Positions 24,541 through 39,154 of a DNA stretch of 64,000 bases are shown here, piece after piece; the stretch's first letter is position 1; every line of letters begins with the position of its first letter. The notes beneath the pieces were generated by a model that was given only the letters and a program-made list of their open reading frames with translations, did not search any database and was not told the DNA's origin. Origin of the DNA: Bombardia bombarda (Eukaryota > Ascomycota > Sordariomycetes > Sordariales > Lasiosphaeriaceae). The stretch spans positions 1,860,001-1,924,000 of the forward strand of contig JAULSR010000001.1 of assembly GCA_030512295.1 (NCBI GenBank). The letters are read 5' to 3'. The translations under genes and the position numbers were made by a program.

Positions 24541-27500
24541 TGACATCAGGACCCCAGAATCACCAAGATGCAGCCACGCACTGCTACGTCCTGACAAGAA
24601 ATTTTTCCAATGATGCGTCTTGGCTATATGCCGGCCGGCCGACAGACGTCCATCTCTCTCTATCCTGCCGCACTACGGAGTACACTACCTCCCTCCATAC
24701 GGTATCCAGACGGGCTACTAATATCTCCTTCTGCAGTTCGTCACATCTTTGGTTACGAACGATGGCTGTGGTGCATCGCATCGACAGGCTAGGTAAGGTA
24801 AGGTAGGTGACAGACGGCCTACAAGGCCCCCGCATCAATGACCAGCAGTTCGCAGTTCAGTTCGTCGTCAATTTGGGGTGGCCGCATCGGTGATCCCGTC
24901 TCCTTTTGCTGCAGAGCACTGACCCATTACGGTGAGATAGGCTTAATACCTGCGATGATTGAGGAAAAGGAAGGACTCGATCTACTTGGTTTTGTCTAGT
25001 CTAGTGCGGCTTGAAAGTTGCGGATGCCATCCCACGACATACATGCCAAGGCACGTACATACATGCACGACACTTAAGAGACGTGGGAAATATTGGATAG
25101 CGGCCTGGGATGGAGCACCTCCAGCCCTTGCAATGAGGAAGGCGACCGCTGTACCACCGCACAGGCCCACGGGACATACCAAGCTATCGCTGTCAAGCTT
25201 GTCTTGGCATTGCGAGAACCATAGATGGCGTTCCACGCCCGCAGCCACAACCCGTTGAAGTCATGACTACTGCTTGCTGATATGCGATGTCACTGGAAAT
25301 GAATCGGAAGTCTCGACTAACTTGGCATTTGGTAGAGATTAATACAGTACAGATGATTTCTTCGTCATGTTGGCAGAGCCGCCTTGGAAAAGGAAGCAAT
25401 TGCTAAGCTACTGACCCACTTCCTGCCTTACCTCCAGTACTAACTCGGAGGAAGGTCCATACATTACACCATCACTTACAAGGCGTGGACACGATTCCGC
25501 AGGGTTGAAACGTGGCACCACGTGGAGGAGGGGACGACAGGATATGGGAGGGCGAGGGAGGCTATTCTTGTGTCTCCTTGTGTGACGGGACCAGTACAGT
25601 ACAGTTTGGCATCGCGGTGGATGTCTTCCGAGCGGGCGACAGTGCACTGCCAGACTGATTCTTGACCTCCGTTTCAAGGCCTGATGAGCCAATCGTGACT
25701 GGGGAATCCACAGCACTTCATCTGAAACCGAGTCGAAACAATTCAACTTACTGTGATGGCGAGAGGTACGGACTGTCTTTTTGACACACCACCCTGAAAT
25801 CTTGATAATCAAGCAAGAGCAAGACAGACCGATTTGCTCATCGACATCCAAAAAGAGTCCGAGTCCAGGTCCAAGCGCAGAGAGACTGTACACTAGCAAA
25901 TCTACAAGGTGACTTGAGCTGATTGGTGTGTTTCATATTCTCAGACTTGCAGTCATTTCCGTCTTCGATTGACGACGGCACTCATCGTCAATTACGCACC
26001 GGCTGGCGTCTTGCCGCAGATCTGAAGGGAATCAAATCAATTGGTTCGATTCAGAACTGTGATCGATCGAACACGTTGTAAGGTATGTACATGTCGATGA
26101 CCTCCTACTTTACCTACCATTGGAGAATTGGAGTATTTCGCTTCCATTTTCTCGTACGTTGGCCTCCCTTCCTTACGGATGAGTGGAGCCTGTATAGAGT
26201 GCAGACAACGGCATTTGAGGAGGTCACCTGGAAGAGGGGGGCGGCGATCGGGTAAATAACATGGAACCTAACTTACACACTGACCATGCGTTCGCAGCTA
26301 CCAAGACATTGCAATCGCTCGCCTGCATCCAAGTTGGAACATGATTCTTTTGGTTCACTGCAAGCCAGCTAGTGTAGAAGGGCACTCTCGGTGCCAGACC
26401 ACATGATACCTGAAGCAACCAACCCAAGCTAATTGTGTGATGACTGAGATGGGATGCTATCTCTCAACTATCCTGAATGATCAAAAGGGGTGATGCGTGA
26501 TGGACGACCCCTCACCTCACCAAACAACCCCGCCCCACCTCCCCCTTTCTGCTGGCGACGACATGGCACAACTGAGCTACTTCTATATGCCGCAGCAATT
26601 ATCAATCAGCACCACAGCCGTCCGATATGCAGGTACATTACATAACGTGCACCTGACTGCAGCGAGAGGGAGGTTGGCCGCATTCTCCCGAGACATTTGC
26701 TCCTCATGGCTCCTGCCGGGGCTTCTCGGATCGGCCCTTCAAACAATGCATTTCGAGTTCATTTGCTACCTTTCGTTCAACACTCCTCCCATTATTGTTC
26801 CAGCAATGCATTATTCTGGCTGTTGAGAGATCGACTGCAGTCAGTCTTTTTGCCTATTCAACCGGGACGCTCTCAACCATGGCCCTGGGGCCAGCCAGGC
26901 AGTCCGGCGGGGCCGTCATGGATGATGATGAGGATGATGATGGCAAGCATATGCTGTTGGACGTTGAGGTTCTTCAGTAGCTCCTTCCACGGCAGACTGT
27001 GCCGTTTCCCAACTGGGCTATCCTGTATCACGCTGCATTCTCATTTGTCAATTGTTTCACCGGTACTGTACCTGTCCCGCAACGTACTGCACTCTCCCAG
27101 CTTCTTCCCTGTGCTTATTGCACGGGAATTATACCTACGGATCTTGAACCTGACGGACGACGACGACAACGACAACACGACTGAGGCTGTTGCTTGCTCC
27201 AACAGGTAAACAGCGGTCGTAAAGGAAGGTGTGATACATATCCGGATACCTTACCTAGGTAAGTGCCCGCCGCCGCCGCCGCCGCCGCCACCGCCCGCCC
27301 GCCGCGGTGCGGCACGGCGGAGGCTACGGCAAATCATCATCCGATCTCCTTTCGCTCCTCCGGGTTGACGATTTGCATCCCCGCCCGATTTATGATGGGA
27401 TTTCTTTGCTTTTTTTTTCTTCCATTTATCCCTCTCACCAACACACCAACACGCCAATATCCATCGATGGACGCAGGAAAGCTCCCTATTCGCCCGCTGT

Positions 27501-30500
27501 GTGTGTGCGGCCCAAACAGAAGCAAACACGGGGCGGTATGTTAATTAGGTAGTGATCAGAAAGTGGGCTGTTTCTCAAATCTCGGGGCAGGGTCAGGGGG
27601 GTCGGCCGGGCTCGGCTTCATTCCCATCGATGGATTGCTCTGAATGGGCACTTATCAAGCCTGCCGTTATCCGTCCGAGCCTTACATCTATCTGCATGAG
27701 ATGCCACAAACAGTTTGTTCCCCTTTTGTGATGCTGCTGCTCTTCTTCATTCCCATATGGATGCCCCGGGCTCGGTCGCTGGCTAGGTTTGTCGCGCCAT
27801 CCCACAGCGATCTGGCGTTTGAGGATGGCTTCAAGGGACCCTTGGTTAGTGTGCCTGGTAGTGAGTGAGTCCCGGAGCTGCCCCCTTTTCGATAGTTTGA
27901 TCGCGTGATAGGGCAATTTTGTGTGTCTTGTTCGGCCACTCAGGACGGCCATCACAGATGACAGCTGCTGCCAGTATCACAGTACCTTGGTTTTTGGCAC
28001 TAAAATAGCTTTATGTACCTGTCAACCACGTTGAAGAGAGATCTCTTCTCGCACGCGCGCACGACGATTGCCCACAACGTTTGTGACCGGGGCTTTCATC
28101 GTTGCAGTTGTCGCAAACTTTCAATTCTGAGGTGCATATTCACACATACCTAGGTACCTATGTATCCTGAAGTTGGTAATGTAGGTAGATGATCACAGCA
28201 ACAGTTGGTCCGAGTTGCAATGACTATCTCTCCTAGTTGGGAGCTTACCACTGTGATGGAAATCCTGTGTTTGGTTGGGGTGAAGAGGGAGTGCTGCACG
28301 ACTGACATCCATGTCTTTCTGCCATGGGTTGGATCGCGACTGCCATTGTGAGGCGGGGCCACCAGGTGCTCCTTCCTCCTGCCATTGACAGAAACCTGGG
28401 AACCATTAACCAATGGACGACTTCTTGATAGCTTTAATAAGGCAGGTACGGAGGATACCGATGGGCTTGGGACGGAAACAACCACTCAAGATACCGGCGC
28501 CCCCCGCCTGAAACAGACATTTATTTTTGCAAGTGATCTGGAGAGTCTTGCACATCCATAATACACGCGGAAATCGAACTTCATTCTGGGCCGACGACCG
28601 TTGACTCCATGCCTCCAGAGAACCCAGCTCATCAACTGCCGTCGGGAACAACCGAGTCACAGGAGGATGATGCCCAAAGGATCGAGCTCCACTGACAAAG
28701 CCGGCCCCCGTCGTTTCGAGGATCAGGACGATGCAGGAACCGTCCAACACGAAATGGTGATGGGGGGTGAAGCCCAGATGGTCACAGTCTTGGCGTTCGT
28801 CTCTTTTCACACTTTCGCATTCAATCCCCTCAATCCCCTCACTCATCCCCATACCCATCCCTTTCCCCCACGACCCTTGAAGTGATGAACAATGTGCTCG
28901 ACAGGACTCGGCCTGGGCTGCTGCTGGGGAACTGGGCGGCCGCGATACCGGAATGAAGCAAAGGACATACTGGAATATGGAGGGTCTGTCTGCCAACATA
29001 TCTTGGCTGTTTGTTCGCTGACACATATTCTGCAAAAGACAATGCCATTGATGATTGTGATGGGATCCTCGGTCAACAACGATGCAACCCCCCTGCCCGG
29101 TCCTTGGATCAGCAAGCAATGAATGCTCTGGATCCCAAGACGCAGCGCGCTCATCAAGACGCAAATCCAGCCAGCGTGCGGACATGGCAGACGTATTCAT
29201 AACCTAGGAATCTCTTACACAGGTCGCATGAACCACTGCTGCTGCTGCTGTTGCTGCAGCAGAGGGGATAGAGGAGCCGGCTGCGAAGAGATTCAGTCGT
29301 CTCCTTGTAAGGCTTCTCCGCAACTGGGCCTTCACGATTGATGTCGAACCCTCATCGGCTCTAACGGACCGGGCTGGCGGCTCACCGTCCTGTTTCTATC
29401 CCAGCAAGCACACCACCCCCACCCGAAGCGTAGCAGAATGGTGCCTCCGGGTTGCCGATGTGGCTAGTTTGTCCTGCACCGGGAGCATACCGTTGCTACC
29501 TTTTAAACCCCTCCATCATGATGAGATTGCATCGGGAATGGACGATAAGGCACAATTCGAGAGAGTGTGTGTTCAACTCTGCGTTCGGGGAATCAAACGC
29601 AGATCCAACCGGCCAGTAAGAATCGTGATTGAAACAAGCCTTGGTCTGATAACTCGACTTGTGTCTTGTTCCGTTAGCTGCTCACCCGGGTCGGTTCCCC
29701 GAGATGTGCTTCAGCAAGGATGACTGCGTCAGACGCCCGCCAAGTGCACCAACCCACACAGCCCTCCATTTTCTTCACAAATTCACAGATTCGGACGCTC
29801 GCATTACCCTCTTGATGCTTCCTCCCAACCTGTGTTGCCAGATTCGGGATGTGAGAGTGAAAGGCTGTCGCAACTATCCCCTATGCGACCTCCTATTTCT
29901 CTCATCTATCACATATCACTCCTCTCGTTGGCCTTGCTACCAAGGGTTTGACAGGAGTCAATGCATGGCTGAGGTCCCATCCAGAGGTCTTCAGTCCATT
30001 TACAGTCATCGATACATCAAGCACTCCTTTTAACAGCGTGATACTGCGAGGGTCACTCACCTATTCGGGTTTCATCAGCTTAGTTCTGAGCACATCTACC
30101 TCCTATTCAACGCTCGTCCGAAACCATCGCTACTATGCTTCTCGGGAAATAGTGGGGGAGAGAACGCAGGTGACTGCTGCAAAGCAGGAAAGAAAAAAAG
30201 ACTAATGTGCGCTGCAACAATTAGGTGCAGATGCAGGTGCAACCCGCTAAAGGGAAATCATGTTCAAGACACCATCGTGCCCCTCTTCTCCCCTTGCAGC
30301 AGTTCATGGCGAACGGACTCGGACCTTTCACCCCCTCGCATATTGCTGAAGCGCACCTGCCGGCGAGAAATGGTACGAAAAAAAGAAAACCTGTCAAATG
30401 TCTCTCATCCTGCAGCGATATTCACTGGATCCTTTTCCCACTCCATGTCACCATCTTCCCGCACTGGCGCACAATCTGGCCCTTTTCATCACAGGCCGTC

Positions 30501-33500
30501 CAAGTCCAGATCCGACGTTGGGTCCTATGGGGGGATTGATAGACTGGAAACAAGGGCGGCATGCCTGCATGATCGGTTGGTGTTTTTTCCTCAACTGCCG
30601 TCGAGCGAGTATTTGCGTAACCACTCCGTTCACACGCTCGAGTAAGTCCTCGAGTAAGTGTCATGATTCAGGGGGCAGACACAATATCGAGAGAAGCTCG
30701 CTTCGGAGACGCCAAGTGGGTGGGTGGATAGGTGTGCTGCGCGTACGCAATACTGGAGATGCACTTCCGACACCAGCTGATGTTTGTAAGCCTGCTGGTT
30801 GAGGTCAATCACCATCATAACAGGAGAGTTCTACCGACCATATGGCACCCTTGCCGTACGCAGGTATTGCTGATGGCGTTCCCAAAAAGTCATGTGGTTA
30901 TGGCATGTCGTCACTGGAACATATGATGTGGACTTGGAATTATGACAACAATCCCGAGATTCACTTCACTCCCGGTCTCGGTTATGAACGCAGCTACCCA
31001 AACTGACGATAGATGACCGCCACAGGTTCGGGTAGGTGCTTATCAGTCTAATGCTGTGTTCGCTATCTCTTCAGCCTCTAGTTTCATGCTGTGGAACCCG
31101 GTGGACGTCAGACATCGATATCTATATTCTCACCTGTCAAAAGCCCTGCCCATGCGATTGAGCTTTTATATGAGAACTGGCAAACTTCCTTTCTTGTCTG
31201 TCAACTTTCAAGTTGGTATGGTATCTTTCTTTTGAGCTTCTATCTACAAAGACGGCATGTCACATTTGCTCAAGAAGTATCTTGTTCAAGTGGTGCTTGC
31301 AGAGGTTGAGACACTACAGGGCATATGAGTTTCAAGATCAGGATATTGCTGGTCTGTTACCCTGCCTAGGCTTCCACCGTTTTGACCTGTCAAATCGAAA
31401 CTGTGTGTTGCTCAGTTTGTGGATCGCAGGACCATCAGCTCAACATGTCTGTTTTCCTAGGGAATAATCAGGGTCGAGAGGAAGGAACAAGCGGAAGGAT
31501 GCGGAAAGACAAACCCTGATGACGGAGAAGACGGCTCTCATGAACTCCTCCTCATTCTCCTAGTTCAGAGTTGAACGCCAGGTTGCTCCCTAGACACCTA
31601 CACCATGCTAGCCTCTCTATCTAGTACTCCCCGTTCGAGATCAGAACCCGGCGATACTTGGACGCAAAAGTATCCAACCAAGACGGAGGAGCCGGACCCA
31701 GTCTGCTCATAGCCGGCTACACTACCACCGCGAGTTGGGCACAGCAAGTCCCCTGTACGGGTTAGTTTGCAGCTGAATCAAGGATTCTGTCTCTGATATC
31801 TTGATTCTTGTCCAGGAGAGAATCATTGTCCGCTTCTTTTCTTCCCCTCGCTAGAAGAAGGCTCCGCAAGCCGATTCGCTAATCAAGAGCTTCAGTCACG
31901 CATCGAAATGAGTCTGGATATATTTCCAGGTAGGGCAAGGCTCTCCGCAATTCGGGTTTGGCATTTGGTAACAAGCTGAAGACCTTCCCCGAAATTCATC
32001 TCCAAGCCGGTTATGGAAGGTAGTCTAGAGACTAAGCAAAGCGTTAGAGTTATCCTGAATCTCCATTCAAATTTACTGGTTACTTGATGTCGTCAAGCTG
32101 TCACACTAACTTGGCAGGCAGGCGGGCCCTCGACCCTGGCCCCCTCCCTCCTCGATTGTGGATTTGTTTGGATTATGGATATCTCACCCGGCAAGCCGGG
32201 GCGTTCCCTGTCTGGATTGGGAGGCCGCCCCGCCCATCGCAGATTGATAGAAGGGCCCAGGCAGTGTTCCAGTAGGATCATGGGATGTTGTTGTCACTTG
32301 TCAGACCGGTTCCGAGTCTAACGGCTTCGCTGCTGCTGCCGAGTCGGAATAAGACAAGTGCTTTCAGGGATGCACAAGCCGACCACCCTGTCAATTGACG
32401 GCTTTCTCAGTTGATTTGTCGAGGGGAAAGATGGATATGGCACAGCTTACCTAGGTCTGTTTCTCTGGACCCATTTATTCCATCCCAAGCAAAGCCTTGT
32501 TGCTTGCAAGCCGGGGCTTCAAGACCCGGCTAGAATCTCCGAGAGCCATACATCGGCTTCAATGCTAGCCCAGGGGGAAGTTGGTGACGAAGTGACCTCT
32601 GGTCAGTGGATGATGACCTTACCAATATTGTCTTGGAAGACTAGTAAGAGTGAATCTCGGTGAAGCGGTTAGTAGATTGTTATCTATATGCGATATCATG
32701 AAAGGTATGGCGGATCTATCTTGGTTTGTGAGCTAACTAACAGACAGGCCTGAAAAAACTTCCAAGCTCTCCTTGCTCCCATTATTGGCAAGCGGCGGCG
32801 CAACTCCCAGGCCGTTTGCTCGATAACCGATGAGGAGCCATCTGTAGCTGCAGCTGCTCCTGCTACTGCTTGCGCACTTCATTTTCCTCAGCAGGGCATC
32901 CCTCTCTTTGAGCTGGGGGAAGATACAGCTTGTGAAACAATCTTAATCCCAAGGGGATACAAGCGGGGGCCCTATCTCACGGTCTTTTTGATGTTTTGGG
33001 AAAGGAGACAGGCAACGGCATGTGAGACATGCATATCGGCTAGGACGCCTATGGTTAACCTCCCCTTCCCCTATGAGTTAATCGACCTACTAACAAAAGC
33101 TAAGCAAGCCTGCCTGTTGTTCGTGTCTCTTCCTGACCGATAACGCCAACTTGCATCGCTCACTGCATACCAGATGAGTTATGCTTGGTCGGATTGCGGC
33201 AGCCGGGCGGGGGACCGGTGAGAGATAGACTGACTGACGGGCAGTAACGGGATACCTAGCGTACCTAAGTAGGGAGGCTAGCTGGGATATCCCAACATCA
33301 TCATCCATCCCGTCTACCTTTTTTTTCGCGACTTGACGATACGAAGCCCGTACCGTCCCTCTAACATGCAACATGGGAAAGAGGAAAGGATCACTGGAGT
33401 GTCAACTGCTGTCTATTCGCTCATCTTGGCGGCGCCGAGCCGCGATAAGACGGCAGTAGCAGTAGCACACCACTTTCTTTTGTTGCCCTTGACTGAGAAA

Positions 33501-35900
33501 AGACATAACTCCGTTGTTGTTCTTACGGCCAGACCAGACCGGTGGTCCATTTCTACCCACCTACCCACCCACCCCCGCATGATCTGCACGTGTCCGGAAG
33601 TGTTTCCGGGGGTGGTCGGCGGCGGCCAGAAGCTCGGGTTAGTGTGTGTGCGTGCGTCCCTGCCTACCACTATGGCGTGGCATGGCAAGGCAAGCAACAA
33701 GCAGCAGCAGCAGCAGCTCGCTTGTAGCCGTGATTTAGCGAGAGGGACAGAGGCTGCTTATGGGCTTTTTCGTCTACGGATATCCCTGAGCCAGTCAGTG
33801 AAATAAGGGCCTGTCTTTTGTCTCTCTTCGCCTGCCCGAAACCTACCAGCCGAGGTTTATGATTTCCAATCGGTACTCTTTTTCCCACAGCCCAGAGCGG
33901 AATCTCTTTTTTGTTATTTGCTCCGAATACGCGATGGCGGCGGCGCGACAGTGGCGGGGATGATGATGGAGACGGAACGGAGCAGCAAGTAACTCGCTTA
34001 TTTAACCCTGATCTGACTGACCCTGACAGACGCCACCAACCGTTTTGACGACATTACGGGCGGGCGCTCTAGAATGTGTCTCTGGAATCGAATCGTTCTA
34101 CGTACGATCATGTTCTGGGTCCCTTTTTGGTGAGCTGTTTTTTTCGTATCATTTATTGTGGTCTGCTTATTTGGAAGACCTGGGTCTGGTATGTACATGG
34201 TATACATGGTAGCATACCGATACGGAGAAAACTGATTTGTGTCTGCATGAATACTGCTGAACAAGTCAGTTTCTCAGTGGACACGGTTCTGTACCTATCC
34301 ATGTTATTAGTGAATACTATTCTGTGCTAACAGAGACACAGGACCTTGGTTTGCACAGGGCAGTACCATTTGATATGCCATATTCCCGACAACCCGGCTC
34401 AGCACCCACGGGAAAGGTCGCTTCAGTTTGCCTACCACCGTGTAACCAGTGCTGAATATGGGCTTACAGCGATGTAATGTCTGGATCACGGTATCCGGTA
34501 ACCCTAAGGTAGGTAACTTGGTTTCTCAAAGAACCTGTGTTCGTAGGTACTCATGATCTCCACTGTCCTGCTTTTTCTCTTTTCACTCGTTCCTGGACCT
34601 GTTTCTGTTCCTTGCTGACGTACCTGCGTGCCTCCGTTACGTGCCTGCGTTGCGTCACAGCAGTAGCCACTCTCCTCGGGACTGAACGGTGTCGCTGTCC
34701 TCTTTGACTCCACCATCACAAATACCTAAGTCTAGTAGCTCAGGTACTCTACTGTACCATCCAGCTACGTATTGATGATGTGCAGCAAGCAAGCAGCTAA
34801 TAAGACTCTGGCTCTCCCTCCCTGTTACCCCACCTTTTCACCGCTGTGGGGTCTGCTATACCATGATGGTGGTCGTCAGAGCTGATAATGTAACCCTTTT
34901 GGGCGCTTTGGGGGTGGTTTTGATCCAAGTGGTGATCAGGCATTCATGGTCAGGTCCAGTTCAGTCAGTACCACTGACCAAGTATCTTATCATTTTTTTT
35001 TGTCTGTATCGGCGGCATCTATCTTACTTTGCTTCATGTTGTGACGCTCTTTTCCTTCGCTCTCTTTGCTTTTTTTGTGCTTTCCCTTGGAAGATGACGG
35101 GCCGGCCCTCACCACCACCCTCCCCCCCTGTCATTGGTGTGCCTGGTTTCTGGTTCAGAATAGGGCTAGTGAATGCGTTTTGAACGTCCTGGCGTGTGTG
35201 TGTGGGCAAGTAGTACGTGTGTGAGACTTTGTGAGAAAGATGGCTGGAGATATTGGTGTGGTTCTCGAGTTAACCTCCATGGGCTCAGCTGGCAACACTC
35301 AGTAATGATGATGATGACTAGTTGCCTGTCTATATTCCATGAGATATTTTAGCTCTAGCAGCACACACCTCATCCACCTCGGTGAAGAATCTTTTTCGTT
35401 AGCGTGTGCCTTCAACTAAGGGTGTACGAAGTAATACTGGTCAACCCCCGGGTCTTATTACGACTCCCGGTACGAAGGACCATCAACAACAGAACGGGCC
35501 GCGTCTTGGGGGCTGGCCCTCGGGGATAACTACCAGGAGTAGGGGCCCTAACGGGACGGTAAGCCATTCTGTTTGCTCATTTCGGGGCTTGGGGAAGAGA
35601 AAGGGCCAAGTCAGGTTTGACAATGTGACATGACGCGAAAGAAGATATCCGGGGCTTGCAACTGAATCTGGTTAGTTGATAATGCGTTTTCTGGTCAAGC
35701 TACCGTGGTCTGGTTACAAAGCTATTGTATGCGGCATAACCTCCCGAAGGGCCTGAAGACCCAAAGGTCAGTCAGTCTCGCACTCTCTCTTCTCCTGGAT
35801 CTATCTAAACGATCGGCGGTAACTCAGCTAAAAAGGTGACTAGCATCGAAGGATAAGAAGCGATCGGGGTTCTTTCCTTCGCACTACCGAGACTAGCTGG
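24541..35900. other. Gene desert, part 3
   Basis: No supported gene. The longest frame, 28406-29200 minus (264 codons), has no recognisable domain, scattered Cys and Trp, and a competing plus-strand frame. Trinucleotide repeats are present: CCG type at 27266-27306, CTG type near 29239-29258 and CAG type near 33702-33717. TAGGTA/TACCTA words recur throughout. Confidence 0.5.
27266..27306. repeat. Interrupted CCG trinucleotide repeat
   Basis: About 40 bases of CCG units with two small interruptions, in noncoding DNA, flanked on the left by a TTACCTAGGTAAG word. Confidence 0.75.
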
Positions 35901-36020
35901 CTATTTTTCTTTTCTTTTTTTCCTCACTCTGTCTTTCGCTTTCCATTCTTCCCCAGTCCTTGTCTTCTTTCCTTTCTTTTTCCTTCCCCATTTTCTTCTT
36001 CGGCCCTGTCCCTTTCTCCT
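35901..36020 (+). promoter_or_regulatory. 120-nt pyrimidine tract, possible orphan transcription start
   Basis: Nearly all bases are T or C on the plus strand. In filamentous fungi such tracts commonly lie just before transcription starts. It is followed by CATCACACATTCGCAAC and an ATG at 36088 opening a 109-codon frame of no known family. A noncoding or short-protein transcript reading to the right is possible. Confidence 0.3.
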
Positions 36021-39000
36021 TAGTGTGTTCTCTTAGCAGTCTAGTGCATGTAACCCTGCACCCCTGCACGCATCACACATTCGCAACATGATCCCGGCCG
36101 GGGGACCGGGGCGGGCGGGGTGGATCCCAAGGCGGGTCGAGCGGATGTCCCTGTCCTGTCCTGTCGATCGCTTTCTTTCCTTTTTTTTCTTTTATGTTGG
36201 AGAAGGAAAGCGGGCTGGGACTGGGACTGGGAGACTCGGACTGGGGCTGAGACTTGGAAAGGCTGGGTTTGTTTTAGTTGCTCCACTCTTCGTCGTCAAA
36301 GGTATGGGATATGTACTGTATTGTATTGTATATGACGGGTTATCACGGGATACAACTGAACTTGCTTCTATGTTGTTACCACATTCACAAATAACAGATG
36401 CAGAGAGTCGACAATAGATCTAGTGTCAAGGAGCCGAGTTCCGATGGCTGTTCCTTAACTGAACTAACCAATAACATACCGTATTCTCATTCGGTAGTTA
36501 CTTGGTTTCTTGTTTATGTATTGTTACCAACAGTTGGGCCGGTGACAGCTGTTTAGTTCAATTCCCTCACCAGGGCTCCGAAATGAAGCCGGGTCGGTAG
36601 CTATTAGAGAAAAGCTTCATTTGCGTTCCTGCTTTGTAACGACTGCTGTTCTCGTCTTGTTTCCCTCTGGTTGAGTTATAGGGCAGGCAAGGCAGGTAAA
36701 GGCAGGCAGGCAGGTGGACGGGGGACGGATAGACGGATGCCAAATCCTTCTTGGCTGCACGAAGTGGAGGGAAAGAAGTATCCCGGCGGCACATACACGG
36801 CAGGTTCCAGTGCCGGTGTGAGAAAAGAGAGCGAGTTAGTTGTGCGGGATGATGGGGGAAAACCGTTGGATCCTTTGCTTCCTTTCGTCTCGTTTCCTTT
36901 GCTTCCGGTTGGCTGGCTGGCGCGCGGCTTCTTTTTACCAGGTTTGTCTTCTGCTGTGTTACTGTGCAGTTGTCCTCCATCTCGTTTTGATGACGGCAGG
37001 AAGATATGTGGAAAATGGCAGTAATATGCCCAGTTAGAGACGTTGTCCGTATGTTAACGTGAATGTATGTACTGGTACATAACGCCAGCATGATACCGTT
37101 GCTTATGCCCCATCCATAAGCCCTTGCTTGTCCCCGCTTGCCCTTGTCCCCTGGAACGAATTTTGAATAAAATGAACGGATTTAGTGTACGAATGCGATG
37201 TGATATGGCGTTGGTTGACAGGGAGGGAGCAAAAACCACAAGGGAGCTTGCTTGTTGACGACGGCGTTTGCTCCGCAATCTGTTGGTTGGTTGGACAGGT
37301 TGCCAGGTTATCAGCTGGTTGGCTCTCGATCAAACTTCTCTCGCCTCGGCCAGGCCATTCTCTCACTCTTTTCTCTATCTTCAAGCTAGACTGGGATATC
37401 TGCCCTGCAAAAGTCTCGGAGTAAGACATTTTAAACCATGCACCAACTCGCTCGTCAGAAAGTCCAGGGCTGGCGCTCGGCTCGGCAAGGAAGAGACAAA
37501 AAGACCGCACCCGCCCGCCCTTTTGCTCGCTAATCCTCGATCCCGGGTCCGGGGATATGATGGCGCTTGCAAGGGAAGGCTGTTGTTGTTGCTAAACTAA
37601 CGGTAGCAAGAGACACAGAGAGGCTGAGGAATACGGATTGTTGATATCATAGTATCTTCAAAACGGACAGTTGACGTTGAAGATGTGCAATATTATTACC
37701 GAAAGTGCATATTTACGTTAGTAAATATCGAATTCATACTATCACATCCGGTTAGCAGCAGACTTTAAGGTGAAGAACCCCCCAGTGCCGGCATTCTAGT
37801 CGTACATTGCGGAGCATAAGGTATCCGCAGTCCATGTGGACACTACCTGATATTGTCTTAGCTGTTTGTGAGAAAGGGGGTGACGAGGCGGGTGCGCATG
37901 CATTCTCTCAAACATTTCCATGCGATCGATGCACTCGGCTCATGATTCGGGCAAGCGCCCATTCCAAGTCCACAAAAAATGTCTTAAAAGAGCCCTTTTT
38001 CGTTTTCTAGTGTCCTTCCAGACTGTTCTTTTGTCCTTTTGTTCCGCGGCTGGGGCTGAGTGGCTTGCGTGCCTTGTCTCACTGACTGAGACAGTCTGGA
38101 TTAGCTGTAGTATACACACTAGTGTAGCTGGCCAGCTAGGTAATCTGACATGTTAGGTCTAATGCATCATCTCTTTCTTTCAGCGATTGTGTCTCCAAAA
38201 GTACCGACTAATCCGCTAACCAACAGGCAGGAACATATCCGGAGACAAGATTCCCAACCATCTCATGTCATCTCGCTGAAGAAAGTACAATGTCTCAGAC
38301 AAAGTCCCCAGATCCACCACTGGCGGTGATGGTGGTGGCGGAGTCCTTTGCTGCCCTGGAAAGGCTAAGAGGCAGGCTTATCTTGGCCCTGTGTCATGCT
38401 TACCAGAAGAGAACAATGGTTATTGTTGTCCAGGATGTACGTGTCAGAAAAGAGAGTTCAGCAAGTTTTTTTTTTTTTTTTGCAAGAATGAGGGGATTTG
38501 GCCACCGCTCAGACGCGGGTGCTAGCACCCGGCCACGGTCACGGCCTAGTCCTGCTGGCCTGAGACGGTAGTGTGCTTGCGCACAGAGCTCGTGATATCA
38601 TCACCTGTGTCTGAAGATCGACATGTTGTTGCCCGTGACATGTTGCGTGTGACATAGCGTGGACATTCAAGCTGTCGGATAAGGGGGTGATGGTTTGTTG
38701 ACAGTGAACGAGACGTGGTAGAGCCCCTTTTGAACACAAGTTGTTTTCTTATAACGAGTTTTCTTCTAACGAGTTCAACTTTGCCTTTGTTAAGATGGAA
38801 ATATCTTGCTTGGTCTTTGGCAGATGTAGTCTGAGGGCATTGTTTCGGAACACGACGTAGCACGTAACTTACAGCATGTATGGATATAGTTCAACATTCA
38901 CAAGTTGATACACTCGATGATCAACCAAGACGAAGATTTGGTTCTCTGCGTATATTAGGAGTCAATAGTTACAGTATCTTGTGTCTCCATTTAGATAGGT

Positions 39001-39154
39001 AGACATATGTACAGACATATATATATACAGACACACCAAGACAATTCGCCGAGCTCTCACCAGGAAACATTGTGATGAATTTCTTTATGATATCATTGTT
39101 TGGCATGCCTACACACCCAAGCCCGTCCTGAAGATATAGACATGCCTGGGTAGA
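36021..39154. other. Gene desert, part 4
   Basis: No supported gene. It holds GGCAGGCAAGGCAGG-type repeats at 36680-36715, GACTGG repeats near 36210-36245, and a T15 tract near 38466. The last few hundred bases before 39155 should be the 3' UTR of the aldolase-fold gene; TATATATA occurs near 39020. Confidence 0.45.

Noticed and set aside
28406..29200. 264-codon minus-strand frame, the longest in the desert
   Set aside because: Scattered Cys/Trp/His, no domain and no high GC at third positions as in the real genes of this window. Could be revisited with RNA data.
11166..39154. Idea that the desert is a centromere or RIP-mutated transposon block
   Set aside because: Composition is not AT-rich, and there are no reverse transcriptase, transposase or terminal repeat remnants that I can recognise.
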